64,000 nt of DNA, taken from assembly GCF_026151205.1 (NCBI RefSeq), contig NC_087074.1, positions 15,124,667 to 15,188,666 of the forward strand, read 5' to 3'. This document shows, in pieces, positions 35,501-47,073 of this stretch. Every line of letters begins with the position of its first letter. Position 1 is the first letter of the stretch. This DNA comes from Bolinopsis microptera. Lineage: Eukaryota; Ctenophora; Tentaculata; Lobata; Bolinopsidae. The notes beneath the pieces are model-generated. The model had not been told where the DNA came from and did not search any database. It saw only the letters and a list, made by a program, of their open reading frames with translations. A program made the translations under genes and the position numbers.

Positions 35501-36532
35501 ATGAATAGCATTATGAACCCCTTGATTAATTCATCGCTTCCCACCATATCGTCGATGGTAAAACCTGACCCAGGAAAAATGCCAACTATGGTTCATGAAT
35601 ACTTCCCGCACTATTTCACTCAGGTCTCCCCCTTCAACTGTGGCAGCCCGAACTTCAACCTTGGAAGTGTGGTTTCCTCCTTCCAACCCGCCAACATGAG
35701 CAGCTCCTCGCACGGCTTCTCCAGACCTTGCACCTCCCAAGCCATGCAGACCCCCTCCTCCACTAACCTCTCGCACATTCACGCTCTGCAGAACCATCAT
35801 GTTCAGCAGCACCAGACCGGACAACATCATGTGCCTTCCTTCCACGGCAGTCAGCACTTGGCTAGAGTTCAGGACCAACATCTCCACCACAACCCTCACC
35901 CGGTCTCTCCGCCTCGCTTGTCGGATGACAAACCCCTGTTGCTTACCTCCCCTGAAGCTCTCGGTAACCCTCCGGAGCTGAAAACTTTGGAAGACTTCGC
36001 TAATGAGTTCAAGATTAGGAGGATTAAGCTTGGATACACACAAACCAACGTTGGAGGAGCCCTAGCTTCAGTTCACGGAACAGACTTCAGCCAGACTACC
36101 ATCTGCAGATTTGAAAACCTTCAGCTGAGCTTCAAAAACGCTTGCAAGCTGATGCCCATTCTCAGGAAATGGTTGGAGGAGACGGAGAAATCAGGGAAAC
36201 ACGGACAAGAGATTTCACCGTCCGAGAGGAAGAGGAAGCGAAGAACTACGATCGGAGTTTCAGCTAAGGATAATTTGGAACAGCACTTTGAACGACAATC
36301 CAAGCCGTCCTCTCAAGAAATCCAAGCAATCGCCAAAAGTCTGGGTCTGGAGAAAGAAGTTGTAAGAGTGTGGTTCTGCAATCGAAGACAGCGAGAAAAG
36401 AGGGTGAAGACGTCCTTGTCCATCCATCCAGAAGGGTTCGGATTTTCTCATCACCTCCAGCAGCTGAGTCATCATCACAACCACCCCCACCATAGTTTCT
36501 CTCATGGACTATTGATCGGGAAAACCGAGTGA
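35501..36532 (+). CDS. pou1f1: class I POU homeodomain transcription factor (Pit-1/POU1)
   Basis: Intronless 343-aa frame from ATG 35501. The N-terminal half is rich in Ser, His, Pro and Gln, as in many transactivation regions. The POU-specific domain (about residues 155-230) contains [20 protein letters not shown] and [21 protein letters not shown] short linker leads to a homeodomain (about 245-305) starting KRKRRTTI and ending [19 protein letters not shown], with the POU-type recognition helix WFCNRRQ. These words match POU1 rather than POU2, POU3 or POU4; the extra insert of POU4 (GVGSLSQ) is absent. The tail is His-rich. It should bind octamer-like AT-rich sites in the nucleus. POU1 is known in vertebrates and cnidarians and is missing from Drosophila and C. 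elegans. An intronless coding region differs from the several exons of vertebrate POU1F1. Confidence 0.93.
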   Translation: MNSIMNPLINSSLPTISSMVKPDPGKMPTMVHEYFPHYFTQVSPFNCGSPNFNLGSVVSSFQPANMSSSSHGFSRPCTSQAMQTPSSTNLSHIHALQNHHVQQHQTGQHHVPSFHGSQHLARVQDQHLHHNPHPVSPPRLSDDKPLLLTSPEALGNPPELKTLEDFANEFKIRRIKLGYTQTNVGGALASVHGTDFSQTTICRFENLQLSFKNACKLMPILRKWLEETEKSGKHGQEISPSERKRKRRTTIGVSAKDNLEQHFERQSKPSSQEIQAIAKSLGLEKEVVRVWFCNRRQREKRVKTSLSIHPEGFGFSHHLQQLSHHHNHPHHSFSHGLLIGKTE

Positions 36533-38826
36533 AACAAATTACATCCGGAGAATTCTTCGTCTCCATTATAGACAAATAGAAATGACTCGCAGCAAACCTA
36601 GTTGGATTGAAGAAGGGTTTGAAACTGAATTAAGTTCGGTGGACTTATTATATGCTCGAGAAAGAAGTAAACGTTAGATCAGAAAGACATTTTGCTGATA
36701 CATTTTAGAAAAATTAAAACTGTTGCTTTGCTGTTTATGAGTTAGATGCTTAACTTGCAGTAAGTTTTATTGATAAATTATATCCATCATTTCGTCGAAG
36801 ATCGTTGCGATCTACATCGAAGGTCATTAAGCACAATGCACATTGCGAAATTTGACAACATGACATGAATTAGCGCTGAAACCGTTGCACAATAACTTCA
36901 ATCTACCCTTAAGCATGAATAATTTTCCAGTAAAATTGTTCCGAGATTTGTTAAGTGCACAGTGCAAGTTGAAAAGTGATCTTGACGTTTGAGAATAGCT
37001 ACCGAGATGTAATATTTATTTGACGATGAACCAATCAAAGACTTATATTCGACGTCCGCGATTTTTATTTTTGTTGAGATTATATTTCTGTTGAAAGTGT
37101 ATTTTTAATTTGTTTATCGTTGATATTTTGCTAATTTTTTGAATTTAAAGTAAGTTGTTTTTATTTCGTTCACCTGATGCATTGATATAAAATTATATCG
37201 TGCGTCTGTAAATTCTAGACGCAAGTTTCAATCACGCAAAAATTCAAAAATTAATTCTTTCTTAGAAATTTGAGATTCAAGGGCAACCGTTCATAAATGT
37301 TTTCAAAATATGTATCCAGCAATTTCCACGTAACATGTAACAAAGTTAAATGCCACACCCGGATATTGCTGTCTAAATATGCCGGAAGTTTTACTAAAGT
37401 GGTCTCTCTTCTAAATCTCCCTACCCGATACATTATTTTAAACTGCTCGGATCCATAATCCACAGCAATATTTTCGTAAATAATTGGATCAATCCAGCAG
37501 CTCGACAAACAGACCTGAGAAAGACTTGAGACTGGGAACTGGGTGAATTGCTTGTTTGTTATTTACGCCCTCTAAAAAGGATCTCATTAAACAGGGACAA
37601 AGCTCCCATCATCTCACCCTCAGTTTACCCCACTTACCGTGTGAAACATACTGAATGTAGGTTTATAATCATCGGCCCGCTCCTTTTCCCTCGATACCGC
37701 GGGGTAAACACTTAATTGTGTAAATCAGCAATGCTCTCACGTTAAAAACATAGCTCAGTTAAAGAGAGATGACGTCAGGGACGTATTTTGATAATCTGTC
37801 CCGGGCTGCTGATAACTTTAAAACTAGCTGTATCCCCTCCCTGGCAGTCCAGATTAGATTAGACACACATGGAAGGGTTACGGTGGGTGCCCTCCTCTCC
37901 ACACAGAATGGTGGAGAGAAGTTGTGGGTGTAACTGATACTTCTCAAGCAGAGTGTGCATCCTCCCGCTGTATCTGAATATTTGAGCAAGGTACCTGCCA
38001 TGTGCCAGTCTTATGGTATTTGAGAATCAAACACGATGTGTGTCCGAACACGATTTGTGTCCGAACTCGACTTGTGTTCGGACAGGATTTGTGTCAGAAT
38101 ATGGTTGGAGACTGTTGTCCGAATTTGAAACATGATCCCGGCGGCTGTTGTCCAAATTTATGTCTTAATAATTGTACGTGAGCAATAGCTTCAGTCATAA
38201 TTAATTAATCCCAACCTTGGCACTCAGCCTCATATAAACCCAAAAGGCAAGAATGAAGAAATATGGGAAAATGTAAATGTTCTCGAAAACTCTTTGATAC
38301 TGAAATAGTGATTTCAATACAGTTGTAGCTGATACGAACAAAGAAAGACAACCACTTCATAAAATGTAATAACTGTGATAATTTTAAAGTTGAAGATCAA
38401 GTACTGTGACCAAATGATAAAATAAGACAATATGCCCACTTATTATAATCAGTAAGAGTCCTCTTTGGAATCAGCTCTTGATCTCAAAATAGTTTTTGAC
38501 GGGCTCTGCTCCATTCAAAATATACTATTCAAAATATACTACCAAATTAAACATTTCAGCTCAAATCAACGATCAACGCTAATTATAATTATAACTAATG
38601 TTTCTAATTCTAAATTAAAATTTATTGACTTCGAGTCCTAGATATCACTGCTAGATTCTTAATCTCAGCTCAGGAAAGTTCATGTTTCCATATAAACTAA
38701 AGAGCAGCTGATATCATAATGGTGCCACCGGTGGCATGGCAGTGGTAGCTCCACTAGATTAGAGTCACTGGTACTGGCACTGGTACTACCACCGGCTGCC
38801 CTCTGATATGTCAAGATCTCTACTCT
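36533..38826. other. spacer, one unassigned open frame
   Basis: POU1 3' region, then no recognised gene. An 85-codon minus frame (37508-37251; includes CWIDPIIYENIAVDYG) looks somewhat protein-like but was not matched to any family. Repeats of about 19 bp with the core GTGTCCGAACACGA lie at 38035-38100. Confidence 0.4.
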
Positions 38827-41800
38827 CTATCCAGAATGCTGACAGATGGACGGCGCCTTACACTCCGCTCCACATTTTATCTCACCCGGAGGACAATCGT
38901 CTGGAAAGTGGGATTGTTATTGATTAGCACGACCCCTTACATGAAAATAGGGAGGACCCCCTGACCACAAGCTTGCTACTAAACACGCTATTTGGTTATT
39001 TTGGTGAGTGTTGATTGGCATGGTGCCAGGAACAGCTCAGTTTTATCTATGTGATGTATTGAAGAGAAGGGACTAACCGTCTCCTGTGGGCACAGTGCAG
39101 ATCTTGCAGGTAAACCTGCAGTTTGTCTTCATGAAGTTACTGGTCATCGGATCTGAGCACCCAATCAGTCCGTATTCCCCGCACTGCTCCGGCTCCTGGT
39201 CTCTACAAACTACAGGGAAAGGGGTGTGAGGTTAGAGAGTGGTGTAAGGTTAGAGAGGGGTGTGAGGTTAGAGAGGGGTGTGAGGTTAGAGAGGGGTGTG
39301 TGAGGTTAGAGAGATGTGTGAGGTTATAGAGGGGTGTGTGAGGTTAGAGAGGGATGTGAGGTTAGAGAGGGGTGTGAGGTTAGAGAGGGGTGTGAGGTTA
39401 GGGAGGGGTGTGAGGTTAGAGAGGAGTGTGAGGTTAGGAGGTAGTGGTGAGGTTAGAGAGGAGTGTGAGGTTAGAGAGGGGTGTGAGGTTAGAGAGGGGT
39501 GTGAGGTTAGAGAGGGGTATGAGGTTAGAGAGGTGTGTGAGGTTAGAGAGGGGTGTAAGGTTAGAGAGGGGTGTGAGGTTAGAGAGGGGTGTGAGGTTAG
39601 AGAGAGGTGTGAGGTTAGAAAGGGTTGTGAGGTTAGAGAGGGGTGAGAGGTTAGAGAGAGGTGAGAGGTTAGAGAGGTGTGTGAGGTTTGAGAGAGGTGT
39701 GAGGTTAGAGAGGTGTGTGAGGTTAGAGAGGGGTGTGTGAGGTTAGAGAGGGGTGTAAGGTTAGAGAGGGGTGTGTGAGATTAGAGAGATGTGTGAGGTT
39801 AGAGCGATGTGTGAGATAGGGGTGTGAGAATCGAGATTAGAGCGGTCCCACTAAATCGCTCGCCAAGGATATTACATTTTTTACAATTAAAAGGGCCTTG
39901 AGCATATGAAATGTAGGGTTGAAACGCTTCCCTGAGGAATGATGTATTATGAGCAATTGAGCAAAATACTGTTTTAGTCACGCGACAGGCTAGTGAAACA
40001 CGAATTCGATTGTTTATGGCTCGGGTCAGGGTTCGGGTTATATGTTAGAGTTATAAAGTTATAAGGGTTTCGGTGAGACTGTTGTTGTTTTTCTTTTTCA
40101 GTTAAAAAACGGTAAAACTAATACCCAAGTAACCTGACAGTGACACTCCCTCAAGCCGGGGAGTTGGATAAAAGCTAACTGCAAACAAAGAATTATGAGA
40201 CACATTACAGCGTGGGACCTTTCAAGCCCTGAAGCCCTAAAGCACAGTCGTTACGAAAGAACAGACATTTGAAAAGCAAATGGTTGGCTTTCTATCAATT
40301 TCATAATTTTCAGGCCAACTGTAAGTGTATACAATAATAGTTATACAATTCATGATCATTTATCCCTCGGAGTGACAGTTACTCAGTTACATAACCGTAT
40401 ATAACCTTTCACTTTCACTTTCACTTTCAGCGGCCCTAACCTCCGTTAGCACTCTCAGGGATGGCTGCTGGGTCGTCGTCTGTCCCGCCGTTAGGAGTCA
40501 GAGTTCCCCAGACCATGTAAGAGGTAAGTCCACACACATTGCCATGAGTCCGTGTGAAATACACGTACCCTCCTTGTCCCCAATCGTACCCCCAGCTGCA
40601 GATAATGGAGTTTAGTTTCGATTAATAGGTTATGTCGCGCCATGTCGACGTGCTACGTGATACTATAATTACCAATTACTGATAGTATAATTTTCATCAT
40701 CTCTATTTATAAATCAAAAAATCCAAATTCAACACCAAGCTACCAAGGACAAGCAGCTTGATGACTTGAAATCTGTGGTTGTAGCATCAGTTGAGGATAC
40801 TGGGAAATCAGAGTTAAAGACATACAGCACCGCGGTACAGGAATCAAAAACCTCAGCTGCACTCTGCAGGTCCTTTGTTGGATTCGGATAGAAACATCTT
40901 GAAGAATTTCATTAAGGATGTTGTGGCAGAATTGAGAAGGAGACCGAAGTCGGAATCTGATTTTATTTGGTCTTAAAGAAGAGAAAGGTGAGCTGTTATG
41001 TGACAAGGTCGGTCAAGTGTTGTTGGAACTTGGAGAAAAGCCAAAAATAGAAGCTAGCAGAATTGGTTTGAATAAACCCAAGGATAAGAAACAAGTGGCT
41101 GATAGACCTGTTAAGGTGATGTTGACGAGCTCCACAATCGTGCAGCAGATTTTGACTAGAGCAAGGCATTTCCGTAGCTCAGAACTTTTCGGTAAAGTCT
41201 TTATCAGTCCAGATAGGTCTCCAGAAGAATGTGCCGAAAAGCAAAAGCTTGTTTTAGGCCTCAAGAAGAGATCGAACGACGAGCCAGATAAAAGACACTT
41301 CATCAAAGGAGGCAAAGTGAGTAGTGTGGACAAAATTGTTGTTTGAAATGTGTTAAGATAGAGATTTGTTTGAATTTATGGATTCTTGGTTCGCTAAGAT
41401 TTTAATTTTTTGATAAGCTTCTAAATCATATTCGTCTTTCAACACAAGACTGCCAATCTTCTAATATTTTGTTTTGATTTGTGTATTAAGCTGAAGTTTT
41501 AATCTTACTTCCAGGTCCATAATTTCGTGCGGTGTATATTCTTAGAGTTATTTTGGTTTTATACTAGCAGATTTAGGTATAAAATTATTGTATATATTAT
41601 CGTATGTATAAATTCTTGAGTAAACATTAACCAGTAAACAAAGCTGGTTCCCAATCAAATGAGCACCAATTTCAGCACTACATACTAAATTCAAAGTATA
41701 TCATCCTTTGAAAGTGAATGTTGAATACTAATAGTAATACTGTAATAGTAAGTACAAACTGGATGTACCTGTTTCGCAGAACAATGTAACTGGGACTGTA

Positions 41801-44800
41801 GCCCACACCGACCAGCCCGTGATTGAGGTCGGTTGAGCAGGTCGGATTGTAGTAAATTCCTGTGCCGTACTGGAAGAAATCGTCCTGGGCCTAAAATATA
41901 AACCTTTATGCTTTATTCGTATGTTAAAGTCGATTAGGCATAATTGGCCCAAAAATAAACCAAGTATGGGCACTGGTCAAGTTGGTCGTCCGAGGTCCAC
42001 GGACTCCGCTAGGCAGTATCCAAGTAACCCAACCTAGTCCGCAGACCATCCCGTAGACTTACTCGATACCCTCCTCTAAAGAGTGAATGTTAATGTGAAC
42101 TGAGTAATGGTGCATTATACCTTGACCCCAACAGATACAGGGCCATCCTGTATAGCAACCACCATCTGGTCGAAAGTCGGGTTCTTTTCCTGTTTCCAGG
42201 CTGTTAGACTTGCTGCTTTGAAACCGTTGGGTAGGCTGGCTGATGTGCACGTTCCATCTGAGATATAATCATCATTAAATATTAAATATTAAATAACTCA
42301 TTTGAAGTGACATGCAGATGATTGACGGCTTTTGCTTTCGCAAGATCACAAATGACAATGGTATCGTCATATCCTTACTACTTGAAGACTCGATTTGGAT
42401 AAAACTGTACGTGCTGCGGTGTGAGGAACATTATATTTATAATTTTATGGAGTTATGTTCTTTGCTGGACCTCTCTCTCTCCTGTCTCCGCCAGAACAAC
42501 AAAACCGCAGGTATCCAGGTAACTATGTTCTTACCTTTAGCATTGTAAGGAAGGTCAGCATCAAGAGTAAGGTGTCCTCCTGTCTTCATGTACTTGTAGG
42601 ATTTAGTAAACCAGCCTCCACTGCACCTGTTCAGGGTGATTACTACTAATTATCTAATTATGCTTGTGTCCGTGGTCTGCTTGCTAGACAGTTCCTTTGG
42701 AATTATAGTGTGTAGTTTTAGGACAGGTCCATTGTGGCCCATGACAGGCCCATATGAGCTTCAAATGAGTTAGCATGTGCAACTTCTTCACAAATTCTTT
42801 TAACCATTCTAGACCCCCACATACCACTTTACACATAACTATTGTGTAGAAATTACAAGCTTTTCCAAACCCCCTAAAACCCCCTTTACAAGAACAATAA
42901 ATATTTTAATTTGTTAATATACGGGTATATGCCTCCCATAATTTGTAGGTTTACAACCTACCAGGACGCGCGCCGAGTTGGACTCGTCGACGGTCCTGAT
43001 TGGAACAAATATTTGGAACAAATATTTTACGAGTATCACCCGTTAACCCATAATGTAAGTATTATATGATCATGAGATCTCTGAATCAAAATACGCTATT
43101 TTATCTCACCCTGTGTCGCTTCCTGTGTATTCATAAGTACAATCGACCAACTCCTGCACCGAAAATCTCTTTAATTTCCCTGTCACTATCGCATATCTAC
43201 CTTCAACAGCACTAATCTGTAAGTAAATAAAAGTTAACTATACTTTCTTAGTTTAACACTTTCTGTATATTATGCAGTATTTAAATCTTTGTAATACTAA
43301 GAGTTTAAGTGTATGCTAAATGTATGCTAAATGTTCCAGGCGTTTCGAGTGTAAACACTGTATAGCTCTCTATTTGCTATTATTATATTACCAGAGATCT
43401 CAACCACCAAATCTGAAATCTAAATCCTTCCACTAAAGTGATGATATCTTGATATCAGTATGCTTATAACTTAAACTACACCCAAAATCATCACCAAACA
43501 TCTGACTGACCGTGGCCATAGCCCAACAAGAAGCACAGTCCCCCTGTTCAAGTGGTTTTAGAGTCTTCCCCTCAGTGACCCAATCTAATGAATCCGGTGC
43601 TGCTTTCAGCCTCTTTTCTAAATCTACCCAAGTTCCCCCACTCATAGCATTGTCCCGCTCTTCAAACATGAGATACTCGCTCGCATTTACCCCCGTATTT
43701 GAGTTCTTCTCGTCTTCACTCTGTAATGGGTTATCTGTTTACACTAGGTTAAAGATGGTCAGATCGAAATAAGGTCAAAAGGTAGTGGATACACTTAATT
43801 AACATGTTATGTTTTACATCATGATAATATTTTAACAAGGATAATTGATAATTAACCATACCAGTGAAGTTAACGTATCTAAATAAGATGTAAGCTGCTT
43901 GGGCTGGATGTCAGACCATCACGAAATACTAAAGACAAATAGATTTGGCAGTATTTCAGCTGACATAAACACCGGTTTCATTTGTTACAGTTGATTTGAT
44001 CATGATAAGATAGTTCCGGCCCGCGATATGAGCACCAGAAGACCCCGTTATGTTAGTGAGGATGGGGCTAGAAGGGAGGTGCACTCAGCAATGGGGCACC
44101 ATGAGGTGGTTACTGGAGACGAGACCAGTCTGTTCGGGAGCCCCGTTCTCCCTGCACGACCTCAATCTTCCTTCAGTTACAGGAGCCCTCAGAACCATGC
44201 TAAGACGAAGAGAAGGCCTAACTCTTTCTACAATGACTCTGCTGTAAGTTTGTTGAGTTCCTCCCGACCCTCCAGCAGCATGTCTTTCAGCGAGAGAGTT
44301 CTAGAAGAAGCTGACAGGACCATCAGTAGACTCAGTGAACGGGATATCACAGAGTTTGACGAAGACGATGAAATGGATCTAACTCCTACCACTGACAGAC
44401 CTGTCAGTAGATTTAGTGTCAACACTCTGGGAGGTCAAAAAGATGAGGACCATCTGGACGATAAATTATTGGAGTACCGAAGGAGGCATTTTACTGAGGA
44501 TGGTGAACGTAGACTAGCAGCAAAGAAAAACAGGTTACCAGAATACGACAACGAACTATCAGACAAATACCAGAGGTCTTTTGTCAGACAAGCGGACCTG
44601 ATGTTTGTTCCAGATGGTCCGGTAAAGCGGCACACAGTGAAGAAGGCCGACTCTCTTAAAGGAGAGAAAGTCTGGGACCACTTCCCGACGGTTGAGGATC
44701 TTGACAGTTGTTATCTGGTCGAGAAGCAGTTTGAAGTGGCTGTGGATCCTCACTCTAACCACCCTGATCTACCAGAGTGGATGGGGTTGTATCATGGTGA

Positions 44801-46170
44801 GGATGGGGTTTACACTCTCAACAAAGGTCTCTCTCACATGCCCATCACTGGCAAATCCTCGGCTAACCAAATAGATAGAATCAGGGACGGAGTCAAGATG
44901 CTGCTGGTGTATCGACCTCGTAACTTTTCACTGCTGTTGGAGGAAGATAAACCCCCTTGTTTTGGGTTCAAGATTACGGTAATGGATAATGGCGTGTATG
45001 TAAATCATATCGAGAGTGATGGTCCTGCTGTCAGAGCAGGGCTAAAATACGGCGACCAGATCCTCCGGATAGGACAGGAATATTGCTCGGGAATATTGCT
45101 GAGTCAGGTGGAGGAAATCATCAACTCTTCTGGAGACGAACTGACGCTCTTTGTCAGAGATCGTCCTAACGAGAAGATGTACACGCTACTCAGGGATAGT
45201 TCTGGACATTTTGGTTTCAGGATCCGCTCTGCTCAGATCATCAAGGTCATTCCGGGGACCTCGGCAGCTCGGAACGGTATCCCCACCAACCACTTTATCA
45301 CAGAAGTCAACGGTCAAAATGTTTTGGGCTGGGATGATGACAAGATAAGAGAGCGGGTGGATATTGCAGCTACTGACGGTGCTGTTACAATCACACTCCT
45401 CCACGAAAGAGCTTACAAAGACTTCATCAAGGATATAGGTGCAGCTTTGTACGCAACAATGGACCACTCTATGAACTTCTCGATACCCTTGCCAACGGTT
45501 AATGTCGAGAGCATTTTCTGGAACCCTAGTTCTGTTCTACATAAAGTCACGGAAAAAACGTCAACTGAGAACTAATAAACTAATCACTTACCTGAGAACT
45601 AACTGAGAACTTATCACTTACCATGTCTGTAAATTTGTTGATCTCCGCTTTGAATTCAAAGCCCTGTTTGTTGATGGAGAGTATCATTTTAACGGCTTTG
45701 ACAAACTGTTTGAATCTGCCACCTGACTCGTTGGGATCGTAGCTTCGTTTGTAGAGTTTGCGAAATGTTTTGAACAGTCTTTGAAATAGTTTCAACACTG
45801 AGGATGAAAATTTTCATATATTTTGTGTTAAGTGTTGAAAATAGTCACTGTTTTAGTTTTAGTTCCCAGATAAGAGGTAAAATAAAAGACATGTAATATT
45901 TCTGTATCAAATTGTGAACCGAACCTATTTAAACTTTTAAACAAATTACACAAACTTATACATACGTATATTGTGATTTCACAGTACAAACTGTTTCAAT
46001 TTCATGAATTTTATTTAAAGGGATATCAACTTACATCGTCCCCGTTCAGCACGTTTGTTAACAGTCAACAAACTATCAATTTCCGAGAGAGTTCCGTCAA
46101 TCGTCCCAGACTCACACCGTCCACTCTCAATTGTTACAACAAACAAGCATAAACCAAGAAACATCCTCAT
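38827..46170 (-). CDS. papain-family cysteine protease with C-terminal ShKT domain
   Basis: Ten exons, all phase-compatible: 46170-46035, 45797-45622, 43720-43511, 43216-43110, 42626-42535, 42257-42121, 41890-41769, 40595-40441, 39209-39078, 38900-38827; 446 aa. In order: signal peptide MRMFLGLCLFVVTIESGRC; an inhibitory I29 propeptide ending INKFTDM; the C1A catalytic domain with QGDCASCWAMAT (oxyanion Gln, nucleophile Cys), SVQELVDC, CSGGW, DGPVSVGV, LNHGLVGVGY (catalytic His) and RNSWGYDWGQGGYV (catalytic Asn). All active residues are present; CASCW replaces the usual CGSCW. After this comes a six-Cys ShKT module (CRDQEPEQCGEYGLIGC through CRFTCKIC) and a short Cys-rich tail. It is probably secreted or lysosomal and activated by propeptide removal. 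Intron 2 (45621-43721) contains the whole syntenin gene on the other strand. Confidence 0.93.
39228..39830 (+). repeat. 18-bp minisatellite, about 33 units
   Basis: Unit close to GGTTAGAGAGGGGTGTGA. It lies in the intron between exons 8 and 9 of the ShKT protease and begins about 20 bp from the exon 9 acceptor. The VRLERG-type frames are artefacts. Confidence 0.95.
40735..41346 (+). pseudogene. retroelement ORF1-like remnant
   Basis: A broken plus-strand frame begins near 40735 (reads KDKQLDDLKSVV, coiled-coil like), has stops near 40890, and continues as a 109-codon open piece from 41017 containing LTRARHFRSSELFGKVFISP and DRSPEECAEKQKLVLGLKKR. This arrangement (coiled coil, then a conserved Arg/Lys-rich SPDRS block) recalls ORF1-type proteins associated with cnidarian retroelements. 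It sits in an intron of the ShKT protease and is not a host gene. Confidence 0.55.
44028..45575 (+). CDS. sdcbp: syntenin-like tandem PDZ protein
   Basis: Intronless 515-aa frame. The last ~240 residues follow the syntenin plan: a basic lead-in (NQIDRIRDGVKMLLVYRP), PDZ1 with carboxylate loop CFGF and MDNGVYVNHIESDGPAVRAG, the connecting DRPNEKMYTLLRDSSGHFGF that starts PDZ2, then TSAARNGIPTNHFITEVNGQ and a C-terminal MDHS motif like the MDHT end of syntenin-1. Syntenins bind syndecan and other C-terminal tails and phosphoinositides, and act in endosome and exosome traffic. The N-terminal extension (about 270 aa, Ser/Arg/acidic-rich) is much longer than the ~110 aa of vertebrate syntenin-1, and no LYPxL motif was seen in it. 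The C-terminus runs about 30 aa beyond the MDHS motif. The gene lies entirely in intron 2 of the ShKT protease, on the opposite strand. Confidence 0.9.
   Translation: MSTRRPRYVSEDGARREVHSAMGHHEVVTGDETSLFGSPVLPARPQSSFSYRSPQNHAKTKRRPNSFYNDSAVSLLSSSRPSSSMSFSERVLEEADRTISRLSERDITEFDEDDEMDLTPTTDRPVSRFSVNTLGGQKDEDHLDDKLLEYRRRHFTEDGERRLAAKKNRLPEYDNELSDKYQRSFVRQADLMFVPDGPVKRHTVKKADSLKGEKVWDHFPTVEDLDSCYLVEKQFEVAVDPHSNHPDLPEWMGLYHGEDGVYTLNKGLSHMPITGKSSANQIDRIRDGVKMLLVYRPRNFSLLLEEDKPPCFGFKITVMDNGVYVNHIESDGPAVRAGLKYGDQILRIGQEYCSGILLSQVEEIINSSGDELTLFVRDRPNEKMYTLLRDSSGHFGFRIRSAQIIKVIPGTSAARNGIPTNHFITEVNGQNVLGWDDDKIRERVDIAATDGAVTITLLHERAYKDFIKDIGAALYATMDHSMNFSIPLPTVNVESIFWNPSSVLHKVTEKTSTEN
45574..45579 (+). 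terminator. AATAAA overlapping the syntenin stop codon
   Basis: AATAAA begins one base after the first base of the TAA stop (45573-45575). The next protease exon begins at 45622, so cleavage 15-30 nt downstream would keep the two transcripts' exons from overlapping. Confidence 0.6.
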
Positions 46171-47073
46171 TTTAACTATCAGTAACCTACGTCAGCAGGT
46201 CAAAACTTTTGAATTGTGGTGATCCAGGGTCTGAAACCTTCACAAATAATATTCATATAGTTGGCATTGGGTCGCTTTCGTTTTCAATATCCGGTCCGAA
46301 TATTGCCGGATATTGAAAACAAAGGGGAGTATATTCTATGAAAGGAGGTGGAGGATGTGGTCACTATTCAGTGACCTGGTGGTGTACAAAAGCAGTTGTA
46401 TTTATTGACGTGAACAATGCCAATGGGCCGGGGTAGTGGGTGCAGGATTAGAAATTGATGCCGCATCCTGAATAATACAAGTTTGAATAAGATGCTGAGG
46501 GCTGTTCTATTTTTAGTCGTGCTAATTCAGTCGAACTAATATAGCTAAGTTTGTCCACCAGTAAAATGCCTGGTATGGTAGGACCATTTAAAAGATTTAA
46601 AAGTGAAACAGTTAATATGAGGTTTAAAGTAAAATCAATTATTCATCCCAAGCTATCTCAATAGCCGGAATTATACATCTGGAATTATACATCTGCTCTT
46701 ACCTTAACACTTAATCTGCATCAAAATTTATAAATTTCCACTAAAGAAAGCATATATTCGCTACTTCTATCATTATCATAGGCCTAGGGCCAGGGTGTCC
46801 GAAAATAGGAGACCAAGTGATTCATAACTATAAATAATAATCTATTAAACAAGACATCAACAAAATCTGTTTTTCGTTATCTTCTTTTATTATTATTTCG
46901 ATCTGGAAAATCTCACAGAAATATGTTGGCCTGTCTGTTCATTTACTTTCTGATTCTGAACACTGCTAAAAACTAGCATTATTTCTGATTCTTCTTCAGA
47001 TCTTCTCTTTCTGTGCTGATATAAGACTAGGTAGCGTGCTGTGAACTTCATCTACCTGTTTCACTTATTATGG
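46171..47073. other. spacer between two minus-strand genes
   Basis: Upstream region of the protease and 3' region of the MUN gene. CGGATATTGAAAAC at about 46308 and its inverted form GTTTTCAATATCCGG at 46280-46294 make a short inverted repeat. No gene was seen. Confidence 0.5.

Noticed and set aside
35501-36532. POU4 (Brn-3) as the identity of the POU gene
   Set aside because: The POU-specific domain lacks the POU4 insert, and the homeodomain ends in [16 protein letters not shown], as in POU1.
39296-39740. Plus-strand frames with VRLERG repeats
   Set aside because: Translation of an 18-bp intronic minisatellite.
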